From NCBI RefSeq assembly GCF_021462225.1, contig NC_061797.1, forward strand, positions 23,335,093 to 23,399,092: a DNA stretch of 64,000 nucleotides, given 5' to 3'. The DNA is from Girardinichthys multiradiatus. Its lineage: Eukaryota; Chordata; Actinopteri; Cyprinodontiformes; Goodeidae. The notes below the pieces were generated by a model. It searched no databases and was not told the origin of the DNA. It was given only the letters and a program-made list of their open reading frames with translations. A program made the translations under genes and the position numbers. Positions 23,801 through 36,465 of the stretch are shown here, piece after piece; position 1 is the stretch's first letter, and every line of letters begins with the position of its first letter.

Positions 23801-24366
23801 TAAAATGCGCTATGAAACCCACAATGTAACTGAGAGGTCTGCTATTTATACACAAGTCTGTGAGACCACAGAGTCCATTAGCACTCAGATATGACAATTG
23901 TGGCAGCCCAACGTCCTCATAACGCGCTCCTTCCACTTCTTGCTGTCCTCTCCTGCCTGTCAGCTTATCAGGACTTTGGCAGACACTCAGATCAGGGTTG
24001 ATGCCCATGTGTTTGTCTGCTTCTTATCCCACCTTGCAGCATACAGTTTCTCAAGCCCCTGAGCATACCCCGCATGGAGGAGGGAGATAAAACAAAACCA
24101 AAAGAAAAAAGTGCAGGAAAGATTGCAGTCATTGGAGAGAAGCTGTCATCACCAGAGGAATCTGCTTTTCCCTTTACAGGAGAGGGTTGTTTCGAGAGGA
24201 GAGGAAAAGACAGAGGAGGTTTAACAAGTTAGCTTGACTAAACCATAGTTTCTTCTGTTATTGTTTTTTTCTGTATCATTTTATCTTCTCAATTATTTTA
24301 TGAGAATGAATTTATTTTTTTATATTTTAATTTCACTAAGGTTGCTACTCCCTCCCTTCAAACAGG
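20871..24366. other. Non-coding stretch, no gene seen
   Basis: Mostly AT-rich unique-looking sequence. A decayed GACA/GATA-type tetranucleotide patch lies at about 22577-22660. No gene-like frame. Confidence 0.5.
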
Positions 24367-25979
24367 CACAGGTCCTTCTCAAAAAATTAGCATATTGTGA
24401 TAAAGTGCATTATTTTCCATAATGTAATGATGAAAATGTAACATTCATATATTTTAGATTCATTGCACACTAACTGAAATATTTCAGGTCTTTTATTGTC
24501 TTAATACGGATGATTTTGGCATATAGCTCATGAAAACCCAAAATTCCTATCTCACAAAATTAGCATATCATTAAAAGGGTCTCTAAACGAGCTATGAACC
24601 TAATCATCTGAATCAACGAGTTAACTCTAAACACCTGCAAAAGATTCCTGAGGCCTATAAAACTCCCAGCCTGGTTCATCACTCAAAACCCCAATCATGG
24701 GTAAGACTGCCGACCTGACTGCTGTCCAGAAGGCCACTATTGACACCTCAAGCAAGAGGGTAAGACACAGAAAGAAAGTCCTGAACGAATAGGCTGTTCC
24801 CAGAGTGCTGTATCAAGGCACCTCAGTGGGAAGTCTGTGGGAAGGAAAAAGTGTGGCAGAAAACGCTGCACAACGAGAAGAGGTGTCCGGACCCTGAGGA
24901 AGATTGTGGAGAAGGGCCGATTCCAGACCTTGGGGGACCTGCGGAAGCAGTGGACTGAGTCTGGAGTAGAAACATCCAGAGCCACCGTGCACAGGCATGT
25001 ACAGGAAATGGGCTACAGGTGCCGCATTCCCCAGGTCAAGCCACTTTTGAACCAGAAACAGCGGCAGAAGCGCCTGACCTGGGCTACAGAGAAGCAGCAC
25101 TGGACTGTTGCTCAGTGGTCCAAAGTACTTTTTTCGGATGAAAGCAAATTCTGCATGTCATTCGAAAATGAAGGTGCCAGAGTCTGGAGGAAGACTGGGG
25201 AGAAGGAAATGCCAAAATGCCAGAAGTCCAGTGTCAAGTACCCACAGTCAGTGATGGTCTGGGGTGCTGTGTCAGCTGCTGGTGTTGGTCCACTGTGTTT
25301 TATCAAGGGCAGGGTCAATGCAGCTAGCTATCAGGAGATTTTGGAGCACTTCATGCTTCCATCTGCTGAAAAGCTTTATGGAGATGAAGATTTCATTTTT
25401 CAGCACGACCTGGCACCTGCTCACAGTGCCAAAACCACTGGTAAATGGTTTACTGACCATGGTATCACTGTGCTCAATTGGCCTGCCAACTCTCCTGACC
25501 TGAACCCCATAGAGAATCTGTGGGATATTGTGAAGAGAACGTTGAGAGACTCAAGACCCAACACTCTGGATGAGCTAAAGGCCGCTATCGAAGCATCCTG
25601 GGCCTCCATAAGACCTCAGCAGTGCCACAGGCTGATTGCCTCCATGCCACGCCGCATTGAAGCAGTCATTTCTGCAAAAGGATTCCCGACCAAGTATTGA
25701 GTGCATAACTGTACATGATTATTTGAAGGTTGACGTTTTTTGTTTTAAAAACACTTTTCTTTTATTGGTCGGATGAAATATGCTAATTTTGTGAGATAGG
25801 AATTTTGGGTTTTCATGAGCTGTATGCTAAAATCATCCGTATTAATACAATAAAAGACCTGAAATATTTCAGTTAGTGTGCAATGAATCTAAAATATATG
25901 AATGTTAAATTTTCATCATGACATTATGGAAAATAGTGAACTTTATCACAATATGCTAATATTTTGAGAAGGACCTGTA
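24367..25979 (+). mobile_element. Tc1-like DNA transposon, copy 3 (full length, gene broken)
   Basis: Body 24369-25977. The right flank is TA (25978-25979); the left flank is CA (24367-24368), explained by one T-to-C change in the target duplication. Both long inverted ends with inner and outer units are present. The transposase gene has a 1-bp deletion, so the copy could only move with enzyme from elsewhere, such as copies 1 or 2. Confidence 0.95.
24697..25700 (+). pseudogene. Tc1-family transposase with a 1-bp frameshift near codon 17
   Basis: The ATG at 24697 matches that of the other copies. A single C is missing near 24747 (GACACCTCAAG in place of GACACCCTCAAG), which shifts the frame in the first helix-turn-helix helix and soon meets a stop. 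From 24837 the original frame is open for 287 residues, keeping the catalytic D, D and E with DD34E spacing. Private changes include V for D64 and H for R101. A protein starting at 24837 (GTG) would lack the DNA-binding domain. Confidence 0.93.
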
Positions 25980-26755
25980 GATATGACCTCTGCTGTGCAC
26001 AGCTTGTAAATCTGTGGGAAGGGATTGTAAAACTGTGAGGAAAGATCTGAATCTGAGTAGCTCAGAGGTTGAATATTTTTCCGCCATCTATCACAGTTTG
26101 ACGTGTAGCCCGTACAATAATCTGCTAATCCTGCCTACAGTGAAGGAATGCCATCATTGAAAAGCAGCTGGTTTTAGTTGAACAAAATTATGAAGAGAAA
26201 ACATTTATTTGACATCACACTGTCATACACTGTCTGGAGTCTTTTTCATAGTCGTGCTGGTATGTTGTAGGTGCCTGACCAGATGCCAGAATCAATTGCT
26301 GACTTTTTAAAATTGCAGATGCCTGCAGCTCAAGCTGGTTCACAAAGCTTGCATGATGATAAAATGGTAAAGTAACGTCTTTAAAGGTAGCAGGTGCTTA
26401 TCACATCAGGTGTCCCCAAATAGAATCAGATTTGGTAATACAGATTCTTATACATTGTTTTTTCTTGTATTGCACATTAACAACAATTAAGATTTCAGGA
26501 CTTTCAGAAGGGTGTTCCAGTTAAGGTTTCTGATTTGAACTTCAGAAAGCCCACCTTCAGAGTACAAATAAAAATAACTGTATGAGTAAACAGAGATTCC
26601 ACCTCCAAATACATACAAATGCAATAATTTTCACTACGGTGCCCTGCATACTCTGAAATAGAGGACTATGCAATGTGAAGTCATTGTTGCAAGTGATCCT
26701 ACCTGTAACAAATAACTAATAGATGTAGGATCTTAAATCCACTTCAATATTGCAG
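25980..26755. other. Non-coding stretch, no gene seen
   Basis: AT-rich; no recognised repeat, gene or RNA. Confidence 0.5.
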
Positions 26756-27163
26756 GAGAGTTACTTCATCTCAAGCCAATAGAGAACCATTACTCAATAC
26801 TTTTGTTTTGTGCAGACTGGACTATTGCAATGATCTTTCATCTGGTTTCTCTATAAAACTATGATTCTACTATGGCTACATAGCATGATAGATATATTCT
26901 ACTACATATATATATATATATATATACTGTATATATATTATACTTATTATTTCCTTTGTCACTGTTATTATGTTCTACTTTGTTTAGTTTATAGATACCT
27001 TCTTATCATTCTTCATTGTTTCCCTGAAAAAAGTAGAAACTAATCAATTTAAGATCTCACATTAGTAGGAGATGTGTTTGTGTTCATTTTTTGTCTTTAT
27101 GAATGACTTTGTAAATGTGTTGCACAGAGTTGTATTAAAGGGATTGTATAAATAAAGTTTCTG
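26756..27163 (+). mobile_element. LINE 3'-end relic (L2/Rex1/CR1-like)
   Basis: The frame around 26796-26858 reads TFVLCRLDYCNDLSSGFSIKL, the RLDYCN block found late in the reverse transcriptase ORF of L2/CR1/Rex-type LINEs. About 290 bp later comes a 3' tail ACTTTGTAAATGTGTTGCAC ... TGTATAAATAAAG, the typical LINE tail in fishes. The coding part between is eroded and replaced in part by a TA microsatellite. 5'-truncated as most LINE copies are. Confidence 0.72.
26903..26938. repeat. (TA)n tract
   Basis: Alternating TA with one ACTG interruption, inside the LINE relic. Confidence 0.9.
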
Positions 27164-28390
27164 TCTCTGCCTGTGATGTGAGCACAGCATCAAAAGGGGT
27201 TTTACTGGGCAGGTTAAAGAAGGTGAAAGCTGGGCAGAGCAGCATAAGATAAATAGCTTAAGTTTGCAATAGTGTCATCTTGCTCTACCCAAATGTCTGA
27301 TAGTCAATTACATGTTTAGGATTCTCTCAGATTGTATTACTCAATACATGTGAAATATATCTAACAGACCTGGTAATACACCTAATCATCTAAATAGCAT
27401 ATTCATCTAAACACTGAGTATGTTGTTTAAAATGGTTGGATACAGTCATTGTTTAGCAAAGGACAGCCTCCCATTAGGTTGGATTTACCAAGAAATCTAC
27501 ATCATTTTCTACAGAATAGAATTTACTCCCTTCCTAATAGTTGTTGGCAGGTGAATGCATGTCTCCAACTTTATGTCAGACTGAAGGTCAGTAGCAGAGG
27601 CAGGACAAAAAGGTATACTGCAAAGAGACAAGCAGTAAAAAAGAACGAGATAGGCACAGCCATACAGACAAACAGAAAGAGGGAAAGATGAGAGACAGCA
27701 ATGTGTCCCGTGGAGGGAGAGGAGGGGGCGGTGAGTAAATAGTCAGTGGCCTTAATAGGAATATCAAGCTAGTGAAAGGTAAACAGGCTTCTCCATGCAG
27801 ATACAAAGGGAATGTGGCGGCTTTGAGAGCACTGGAGTGCCGGCACGCCACTGTGGCGCAGCGATAACGGCCCCAGGCCTGCCTGCATCCCAGAGATAAG
27901 GCCGAGCACTGGCATGTGTCGCCCCTGATCCCAATTTCACAGTCAATATTCATCCAGCTCGACAAACAAGCAACATTTAAGATAAAAAATAAATATAGAG
28001 TCCTTCTGCTATTACCTCCTGTTTATTAATCTGCACACAGCACCCACTGCCTTTTAAACAGTCGTAAACACCCAGCCCTGCCACCACCTTCCCTCCCTCC
28101 CTCCATCGTACCCCATCTCCTCTCCTTCCAGGCTCTCCTCTCCCCCTCCCTCTCATCCTCATCCTTCCCCCCTGTCTTCCTGCACATCTGGGGATTTGCA
28201 AGGCTTCACTTATTCTTTCGAGATCGCTGCAGGCATGCGTGTCTCGGTGTGTCTTCATGTTTGTGTGTCACTGTTGTTGGCTGAGTGCACCTGTGCATGC
28301 TTGTGTATGTTGTTCAAAGATATCCTTCACATATGGGCGCTCCTACATGTGCATGAGCAGCTACTGTCTTTGATGGCTGGGATAGGCATG
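27164..28390. other. Non-coding stretch with a GC-rich candidate regulatory block
   Basis: 27770-27960 is GC-rich and repeat-free, with GATAACGG (27862-27869) and AGATAAG (27894-27900). 28065-28180 is a C/T-rich tract. No gene is recognised. Confidence 0.4.
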
Positions 28391-28565
28391 TACAGGTCCT
28401 TCTCAAAATATTAGCATATTGTGATAAAGTTCACTATTTTCCATAATGTCATGATGAAAATTTAACATTCATATATTTTAGATTCATTGCACACTAACTG
28501 AAATATTTCAGGTCTTTTATTGTCTTAATACGGATGATTTTGGCATACAGCTCATGAAAATTCCT
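28391..28565 (+). mobile_element. Solo left end of the Tc1 family at 1632, 15004 and 24367
   Basis: Starts TACAGGTCCTTCTC with its TA, and follows the left inverted end up to CTCATGAAAA (28560). It then stops before the inner unit. The last bases, TTCCTGT, could be either part of ATTCCTATC or a remnant of the right tip CCTG. It has the outer binding-type unit only. Confidence 0.93.
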
Positions 28566-30963
28566 GTGCGCCTTTATGTGTTTAGGCACTTTTGCATGCA
28601 GCCATTTTTTTTATTTGAATGTAAACATATGGAGTCAGGGCCCCAGCTGTAAGGGTGAATCTCTCAATGTCTTCATCACAAAATGCTCCTCACCACAGCT
28701 GGCCCTCCACTGCAAGAAAAATTCAATCTAACAAGTGACTTGCTCTTCTATGGGCCTAGACAGTGTTTTACAGCTGAGTGGTTTTATGCCAAATATCATT
28801 ATTTCTCATATTATAATGTCACCTTGAAAGAATATAGAAAGAATAAACCCCGAAGAATAAAAAAAAAAAATTACTTAAAAAGGCAGCAAATGCTTGTAAA
28901 AACATGACAAAAAGGATTTAAAAATAGTGGATTTAACTAAAGCTTCTACAATTTTCAACCAGAAAGGGATACATTGCTGGAAAAATGACTTAAAGTGTAT
29001 CCGTGTTGTGTTGTTAAAAACATGTTAATAAATGTTGCTAATATTTTTAGTGAACACTGAACCCAACATGATTGGCTTTCTTACTTGAGCAGAGAGCGCT
29101 CATCACAGCTATTTATGGTGACATTAAACAGTATTTCTCCTATAGTCTGCTGTGTATGTCCAGTGTAGTCAGTGTTACACATTTGTGCCTCATGTTTTTA
29201 TTTTATCACCTCTAACCTTTTCTTTCTAGCAATTGTACATGTAAGTCTGGTAAAATATCAGTTGGAAATTGTTTTCCATTAATGTGGGAAGACGTCTGGT
29301 TAGCTGATGCTTTTCTGAACTAAAATCTAGATGTGGTAATTGGTGAGCTGAACTTCAATGCTCAACTCGCTCGAAGAACAGTATTATTCTGATTTATACA
29401 GCTGTGCTCTACTTGCCAGCTGCAATATTCACAGAGAGGATCAAACTGAGAGCATACCAGAGCTATTTCGCCTACAACTTGTTATATTACTTTTGAATGA
29501 GCACAGAGGCCTTACTTGGCTGCACTAATTCTGTAACACAAGGCGTTGGGGAAAGGCGGTAGAGGGGAGAAACATAGCCTCACATGAGCCACTATAGACA
29601 CAAGTACATGTTGGTCACATTAGTGCATCTGGAACTGTAGTTTGTCGCTGTTAAAGCCATGGACATTACATTCAACCGGTTCTATTATTTGCCGGCAGCT
29701 GGACTATAATCATTCTTACCAGTTCTCTTTATTGCTCCCTGACCAGCAATCCTCAGCTTCCCTATCATCCTCACCATTACACCTGACCTGCTTTATCACA
29801 GCTCATTCACTCATCCCCCCCCCCTCCCTCCTCTGTGGCCTTCTCCTGCCCTTTCTCTCTCTCTGCCATGCAGACCTGTCCATGCCTGGCCAGCTGGCTA
29901 TATCCCTTTAAATCTGGCCTGGGCTGAGCCGCTGTCTCCAGGAGATTACTGCACACTCTCCTAGGCTCCACAGATGGGATAGACAGGCTGCCAGCTGGCA
30001 CAGGGACACCCACTATCCCAACTGGAAACTAGCCAACAGGCCTGGCTCCGTGTTCCACACTCAGCTCATTCACACTCTTCACAGCCAGAACTTTGACTCG
30101 CTGCTTTATATTTCTCAGTATCCTTCCCATTTTCCTTCTGCCCATTCTCTTGCTCTTTTTGTCACAGCAGGGAAGAGCATGCGTACATACTTACTGTATG
30201 GCTATTTGAAATGACACAAAATTGGAGTCAAACGTCTTAAAAACTGTTTAAAAGTTGATGAAACCACCCACAACAGTTTAATGAAAGATTGCTGTTCGAT
30301 TAGACATAAGTTGTTTCAGTGGGCACTAATTGGCACAGCAGGTGAAGACGTGTATAAGGCCCTAAAATAATTTAACCTTTTATTGCAGTTGCCTCATCGC
30401 ACACTGAAAATAATAAATTATAAAACAAACCTATAAGTTTTTGTATGTTTATTCAGTGGGCGATAAAATCCCATGTTAAAACGTATTGTTTTTTTCAGTG
30501 TGTCTGGTGGGACACTTATTGGCATAGGAAGTTTCATTAGTAATCAGTGACTTTCACTGATTATAGCAATCAGTGCAAATTTATTTCAAACCCCGTTCTA
30601 CCTTTTTGTTTTTTCACCTTACAACAACAAACTTTAGTATGTTTTAGTTAGACTTTATCTGATAGACCAAAAAGTGTGAAAGGGAAGGATAAGTATGCCT
30701 GGTTTTAATTTTTTTACCAAATAAAAATCTGAAAGATTTGACTAGGTGCATTCAGCTCCCAAGATTCAAGTTTAAAACAACCAGAAATGTGACAGGCAAA
30801 GCTGGATAGGGACCCACATTTATTATTCCATAATTCCCACTGATCAGAATTGTAAGGGAGTTAAAAAATATCAAGTTCACAGGTAGATAAATGAAGCAAC
30901 CAGTGGGAATTTAAGGGGCTCCAAGTCTCCATAACTGCAATTAATTATAAGAGTTTTGCACAT
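28566..30963. other. Non-coding stretch, no gene seen
   Basis: Contains an A-tract near 28859-28870 and a run of ten C at about 29815-29824 within a C/T-rich segment. Nothing else is classified. Confidence 0.5.
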
Positions 30964-31314
30964 GAGGCTGCATGGTGGCACAGTTGGTAGCACTGTTGCA
31001 GCAAGAAGAACCTGGGTTCAACTCCTGGCTGGGGGTCTGTTTGCATAGAGTTTGCATGTTCTCCTCATGCATGTATGGGTTCTCTCTGGGTCCTCCGGTT
31101 TCCTCCCACAGTCCAAAAACATGACTGTTAGGTTAATTGGTCTCTCTCAATTGCTCTTAGGTGTGAATGGGTTTGCGCATGGTTGGGTGTCCCTGTGTTG
31201 CCCTGTGATAGACCGGCGACTGGTCCAGGGTGTAGTCCGCCTCTCACTGATAGAATGCTGGAGATGGCCACCAACTCACCCTGTACGGAAGAAGAAAAAG
31301 GATAGATGGATGGT
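30964..31314 (+). mobile_element. SINE, tRNA-like head with L2-like 3' tail
   Basis: The A box is TGGCACAGTTGG (30975-30986) and the B box is GGTTCAACTCC (31015-31025), with near-tRNA spacing: an RNA polymerase III internal promoter. The body has TTTGCATGTTCTCC, TTTCCTCCCACAGTCC, GGTTAATTGG and TTGCCCTGTGATAGACC, and ends in GGATAGATGGATGG. Same family as 6411 and 37990. No clear target duplication. Confidence 0.85.
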
Positions 31315-32294
31315 TCTGTACACACCTGGTTGCATGTAATTGAGGAAAATGCTCTGCATTCATTCAGAAGCTACAACTATATATTCATTTGAGCACATCA
31401 ATCAAAGCTAAATAAACCACTAAAGTATATAGTTAAAATCAAAAGAATTAAATATAGTGTCTTTTTTGTAAACAATACAGTTTTAAGCAGAACTTTTTGT
31501 TTTGAGAATGGTATCTAGTTTTAAATTCTCTCCCTTCAGTCTTCCCAACACACATACAGTATATTCATTCACGCTTTATCTCCCCGACACCCATTCTGGA
31601 GAGCATTGAAAGGAGAGGACTGAGGCTTATTGAAAGGTGTCACATGTGCAGATGTGATAAGGGTGCCAGGTAGAGATAACCAGGCCCCTTCATCACTATG
31701 TAACAACACAGAGACTGACCTGAAACAGAGCACACACACACTCACATGTATATAATGTTCTTAGATAGGACAAGTTCATTATCCCTGTGTGTGGCAGCTT
31801 GATAAGGCATAGATCTCCTGGAATAGCTTTCCTATTGAGCTTAGACCTCTGCTAAATAAAAAAGAAATCAAGGTTAGAATGCATATTACGAAACATGTCC
31901 ACTGCTTCTATCATGGGAGAAAAAGGTGTATCTGTTCAAAACATGCCAGAAAATAGGTCTTCTAATGTAGTAGTGTTTGCTGTCCCTGCAGACTTCTACT
32001 TTTTGCAGAATGATTGACTGATTGAACTGTCCCTGAGTAAGTTATGTGCAATGTCTCAACTCCACACAAGCTTTACTTTAGTTTCTTCCAACTGTAGGTA
32101 TTAATAAATGTTACAGCTATGTGTCTAAGTTTTACAGATCATGCAGATCTATGTGGCACAAAAGGTGTAAGCTAAGAGAAAACATGCAAAACTTTTCTCC
32201 CCACCCTTCTGTCACACCACCTGCTGAGCACTGAGATGATTACAGTGCGATATTGCTGTGCCAGATTACTGCAACCCCAAGGACCTCTCCAGAT

Positions 32295-32296
<2 letters not shown>
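31315..32296. other. Non-coding stretch, no gene seen
   Basis: 31560-31700 is a GC-richer, repeat-free block with CTTTATCTCCCC (31574-31585), GTGATAAGGG (31653-31662) and AGAGATAACC. Possibly regulatory; unproven. Confidence 0.4.

Positions 32297-32342
<46 letters not shown>
32297..32342. repeat. (AC)23 microsatellite
   Basis: Perfect dinucleotide run. Confidence 0.98.
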
Positions 32343-32344
<2 letters not shown>

Positions 32345-33034
32345 GGCATCGTATTTTAGAGAATTTTCTTGCAGCCACGGCTGGCTCTGTTGTCTACACG
32401 GATATAACATACTGTACATACTCACAAATACTCATGACCACTCACACTGCATGAACAAAAGGTCATGGGTTTGCAAGAGGCTGCCTCATTTGAAATACGA
32501 GGAGAAACAAGGTGAACAGAGGAACTGAAGAGAGAAATTATGTGTCTGAGAGATGAAGGAAGCTGCGTGGTAGTACCAAAGTAGATAGAAGTTAAAGAAT
32601 GATGCACTGAATTTGTTTTGTCATACACAAATGTTTAACTCTGCACAACACATAGAAAATATATTTGGTTAGATTTTAAGTACATAAGGTTTGGTAAGAG
32701 TAACTTTAAATTTCTTCTGTACTAACAAATTAAATCTCTAAGAATTACCCAGGAACGTTTAAGTTGTAAGTCTGTTACCCATGGAAGACAAGAGTACTTG
32801 TGTTTTTAATGGCTTCTTCATAAAATGTATTTCTAAAAATGAATTATTATTTTACATTTGATCTAAACAAAATGTGTCACCCTACCCTACGCAGCTAATG
32901 AGTTTTATATCTGGGCCACAGCCTTCCTTAATGGAATTTGCATGAGCTCACAGTGCGTATGTGTGGTCTCTTTGGGTATTCCAGTTACCTCCAAAGTCAA
33001 AAAACATTATTCAGTTAGCTGGCAAAGCTAAAAT
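32343..33034. other. Non-coding stretch, no gene seen
   Basis: No gene, RNA or classified repeat. AT content rises toward the hAT-like element. Confidence 0.5.
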
Positions 33035-33770
33035 CAGAGGTGGGTAGAGCACCAAAAAATTTTACTCAAGGAAGAGTAGTACTACTTTAACATATTTTTA
33101 TGTTAAAGTAGTAAAGAAATTACTCAAATATGAGTAACAAAGAATTTTGGTAAAAAGGCTTCTCGGGTGCTTAGTAAGTGATCATAACATGATTTACTAT
33201 TTAAATATAGTTGTGTGCAAATTCTGGTATTTTAGAGACTAAAACAACAATTATGGAAATACATAACATTATTACAAAATAACAAATTCAGGCAGAAGAA
33301 ACAGTTTTCCAAATTACTTTTTTTTCAGTATAAAACGTCTGAAACCAATGCTTACATTAGGTAATGTATATGTGTTAGAACTCGGTAAAATACTTCTAGT
33401 GACAATATACACTGCTTACTGTTCATTTCTTGATTTATTGATCTCCAAATAGCTCAGCTGGGTAAGCAGATAGAAAGCCACATTTAAACAATGAAACTTG
33501 TAAACAGACAAGACTAGCATTGACATAAACTGCAGGTGTGTGTCTGTGTCTGGGGCATGCTTAGTTAAAACAAGCTTGTTCTTCTTTCAGTTAAGTTACT
33601 TGTGGTGGGTAGAGTAGCCAGAATGTCTACTCTAATAAGAGTAGCATTGCTTCATAATAATTTTACTGAAGAAAAAAGCAAAGTGCAGTAAAACTACTCC
33701 TCAAAGTTATTTTTCCAAACAGTTACCCAAGTTAATGTAACTGATTAATGTAACTAGTTACTACCCATCC
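33035..33770. mobile_element. Non-autonomous hAT-like element
   Basis: The left tip reads CAGAGGTGGGTAGAG and the right tip, inverted, GGATGGGTAGTAACTAG. The ACTCAAG/GTAACTAGTTAC wording is typical of an abundant fish non-autonomous hAT group. A second copy of the left tip (GTGGTGGGTAGAGTAGCC) lies inside at 33603-33620, followed by ACTCTAATAAGAGTAGC. This suggests a short copy joined to a longer, or an internal duplication of the subterminal region. No coding sequence. Confidence 0.7.
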
Positions 33771-35421
33771 AAAATTAGCTTTGAAGGTGCATGCGTGTGG
33801 GTTTTTTATTGTGTCTTATTTGTCTCTGTGTGGGCTGTGTGAATGACTGAATAACTGTCTGGGGTGCATCCTGCATTCAGTTTTACTACTTTCTGTATTG
33901 ACAGCTAAACTAAAAACAATAACTGAAGTCCTTATATCAAGGTCCAAATTTCAAAAGACAAAAAAAAAACTAACATGAGACCAAGATTTTTCTTTATTTA
34001 GGGATATTTTATTAATAAAAGGAAATATTATTCCATTTTTAAATGAACTGTTAATGCTAGTAGAGCTAACGGCATACAGACCTTACAACTGCAGCAGGAG
34101 CCAAGGTAAGATGGCCCTGTCTTAACTGAAAAGACAGTGTATCACTTTGTATTATCTGCGATGGACTGTCATTACTTTTCACATTCAGCTGTATGTCTTT
34201 CTTTATCATACTGTGGATGTCACATGATATCAGTGAAATGAAGAAGTTAACTTGAGGCTCTGTCCCCTTGCCTCCTCTCTTCTCCACCCCCTTTTTTTTT
34301 TTCTTTATTCCAGCCTCACCTCCCCTTCCTCTGCTGCCATGTTTGTGAGGAGAGAGGGCTTTGGAGGGTGGCACTCTGATGGCGTGAAGCCAGATGGCAG
34401 CCACAAGGCAGGCGACGTGGCGCAGAGCGAGGAGGGGTGCACACGCTCGCACACCCCCATACACAATTACTTCCTCACACTTTCTTTCCTTAATGAACCG
34501 CCATGAAATATTCATCACACACACACACGTCTCTTGCAGGGCACATACACAGCTCCTGTCAGCAACAGAAGGCTCTGCAACTTCTCTCTATTTTATTATC
34601 ATTTCTCTAGGCATTTTCCTTGGTTGTAAAGGAATACCAGGTGGTGTTCGACCCCTCAAACTATCAACTCCTCCTTCTTCCTCCCTCCTATTTCCTCCTC
34701 AGTGCACGCCGTCCCTCATTCCCTATCTCCCTGCCTTCACCCTCTATTTGCATGTTTTTCTGCTTTGCTCCCTCCCATCTTTTAAACTGCCCTTCACCTC
34801 TTCTTCATGTCTTCATCAGCAGGGTCCAAACACAAAAACATTGGGGGGGACTTCGCGGACAGCTTCCAACATGTCTAAGTATACCTAACATAGCTCGCCC
34901 ATTTCCAGCTGCAACAATTCCCATGTAGAAAACTTAATGTTACCTAATCTAAGAGTGTTTTGTAACCAATAGAAGCACGAATTCAGTAATATAACCAATA
35001 TTGTTTTACAACCATTCACTCTACGTTCAGCTCAGTGCAAGAGGGTACAGACCTTTTTCAAGGTGATATCTAAGATATCCAAATGTTCCATTAGCTTTAT
35101 TGCTTTTTCTTCACCAGATACCCAGCAAACATATATTACTTGAATATGAAATTCACCTAGGTCAAAATAATGTGCTATGCTAGAAAAAGTCGTTCATCTA
35201 TTTACCATTGTTATACAGAAACATGGGAGCTGTCTGAGTGTTTGAAAAGAGACACCTGGACTTTCTTTGTTGGAATGAGATTTCTTCTAGTTTCCTCTAT
35301 GCAGGTATTAATGATTACAACAACCTTAATGACTGACTACATCTGCAAGTTATTAACCTACTGGGAGGATTTGCTTTAACTTTAACATGGATCAACAAAA
35401 ATATCTTACTGTAGGTTATAA
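33771..35421. other. Non-coding stretch, no gene seen
   Basis: 34260-34500 and 34650-34800 are C/T-rich. Open frames there follow the composition and match no family. A T-run lies at about 34292-34301. Confidence 0.5.
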
Positions 35422-36203
35422 TACACTCGCCAACCACTTTTTCACATTCATCTTTTCAATTGCTTGTTAGCACAAATAGCACATCAGCCAGTCAAATGGA
35501 AGCAAGTCAGTAGATCTAGAAAATTGAGGCATTTGACCCAGGCTCAACATAATTGGACATAAGTTGATTGGAAGTATGCTGCTTGTTTCAATGAGTTCTC
35601 ATTTAAGATGCAATATTTAGATGATAAAGTCTGGATTTTGCATAAACAACATGTAAACGTGGATTTGTCATGTCCTGTATCAACAATTCAGGCTGCTGCT
35701 GCTGGTTTAATAATGTGGGGGATATTTTCTCAGCACACTTCCCCTTCATACCAGCTGAGCATCATTAAAATGCTAGAGCCTACCTGAGTATTGTTGCTGA
35801 CTATGTTCATCCCATTATAAATGAAACACCCAGTTTACCTGTCTTCTTATGGCTACTACCAAAGAGACAGACCGTATTGCAAAGCTCATATAATCATATA
35901 AAACAGTTTTCTTGAACATGATATTGAGTTAATTGTGCTCCAACTGCCTCTAATGTCACCAGATCTCAATCCAACCAAACACCTTTGGGTTGAGTTGGAA
36001 CGTCAGACTCGTATCCTGTTTGTGTCACTGAGAAATCTGCAGAAATTTCTTGATACTATCATGACAATATGGTCCAAAGTGTTTCAGGAATGTTTCCAAG
36101 ACCTTGTTAAATGTATGCCACAAAGAACTATGGCTAATCTAAATACAGAGAGGGCTTGAATCTGGTGCTAGCAAGGTGTACCTATTAAAGTGGCCTGAGT
36201 GTA
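35422..36203 (+). mobile_element. Old Tc1-like relic (CACTCACC...ACTTTATTAGGTACACC family)
   Basis: The left tip is TACACTCGCCAACCACTTTT; the right tip is GGTGTACCTATTAAAGTGGCC followed by TGAGTGTA. These are diverged inverted ends of a very common fish Tc1-like family. Between them is a transposase remnant. At about 780 bp it is shorter than a complete element, so the N-terminal part has been lost. Confidence 0.82.
35540..36159 (+). pseudogene. Tc1-like transposase remnant
   Basis: Recognisable blocks: LIMWGIFS (near 35710), corresponding to the VMVWG motif; then, in the frame from 35935, LPLMSPDLNPTKHLWVELER, corresponding to SPDLNPIEHLW. The catalytic Glu of that motif is Lys here, and several stops and frameshifts interrupt the rest. 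Dead copy. Confidence 0.78.
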
Positions 36204-36394
36204 TTTCTCTGTTTTCTCTGGAAAAGCCTTGTTAAGAAATTATATACTTGGTCTCTAATTTTCCTTAGATTTGTACAGAACATAACTGAAAACCTTCTCT
36301 CAACACAAACTTTGGTAGCTTGTATCCAGTTTTAATGTTTATGTCGTTATTTGAAACTATTCAATTATGTTGACCTGTAACCATTGATTTTATC

Positions 36395-36418
36395 AACACG
36401 CACACACGCACACACACA

Positions 36419-36463
<45 letters not shown>
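36395..36463. repeat. (CA)n microsatellite with interruptions
   Basis: CA repeat with two CG steps and one CAGA step in its first third, then uninterrupted to about 36463. Confidence 0.95.

Positions 36464-36465
<2 letters not shown>

Noticed and set aside
32172..32528. Thr-His and Cys-Val repeat frames
   Set aside because: Translation of the AC dinucleotide array on either strand.
34066..34524. A 152-residue minus-strand frame
   Set aside because: Crosses a C/T-rich tract and poly-Lys stretch; no domain, no splice support.
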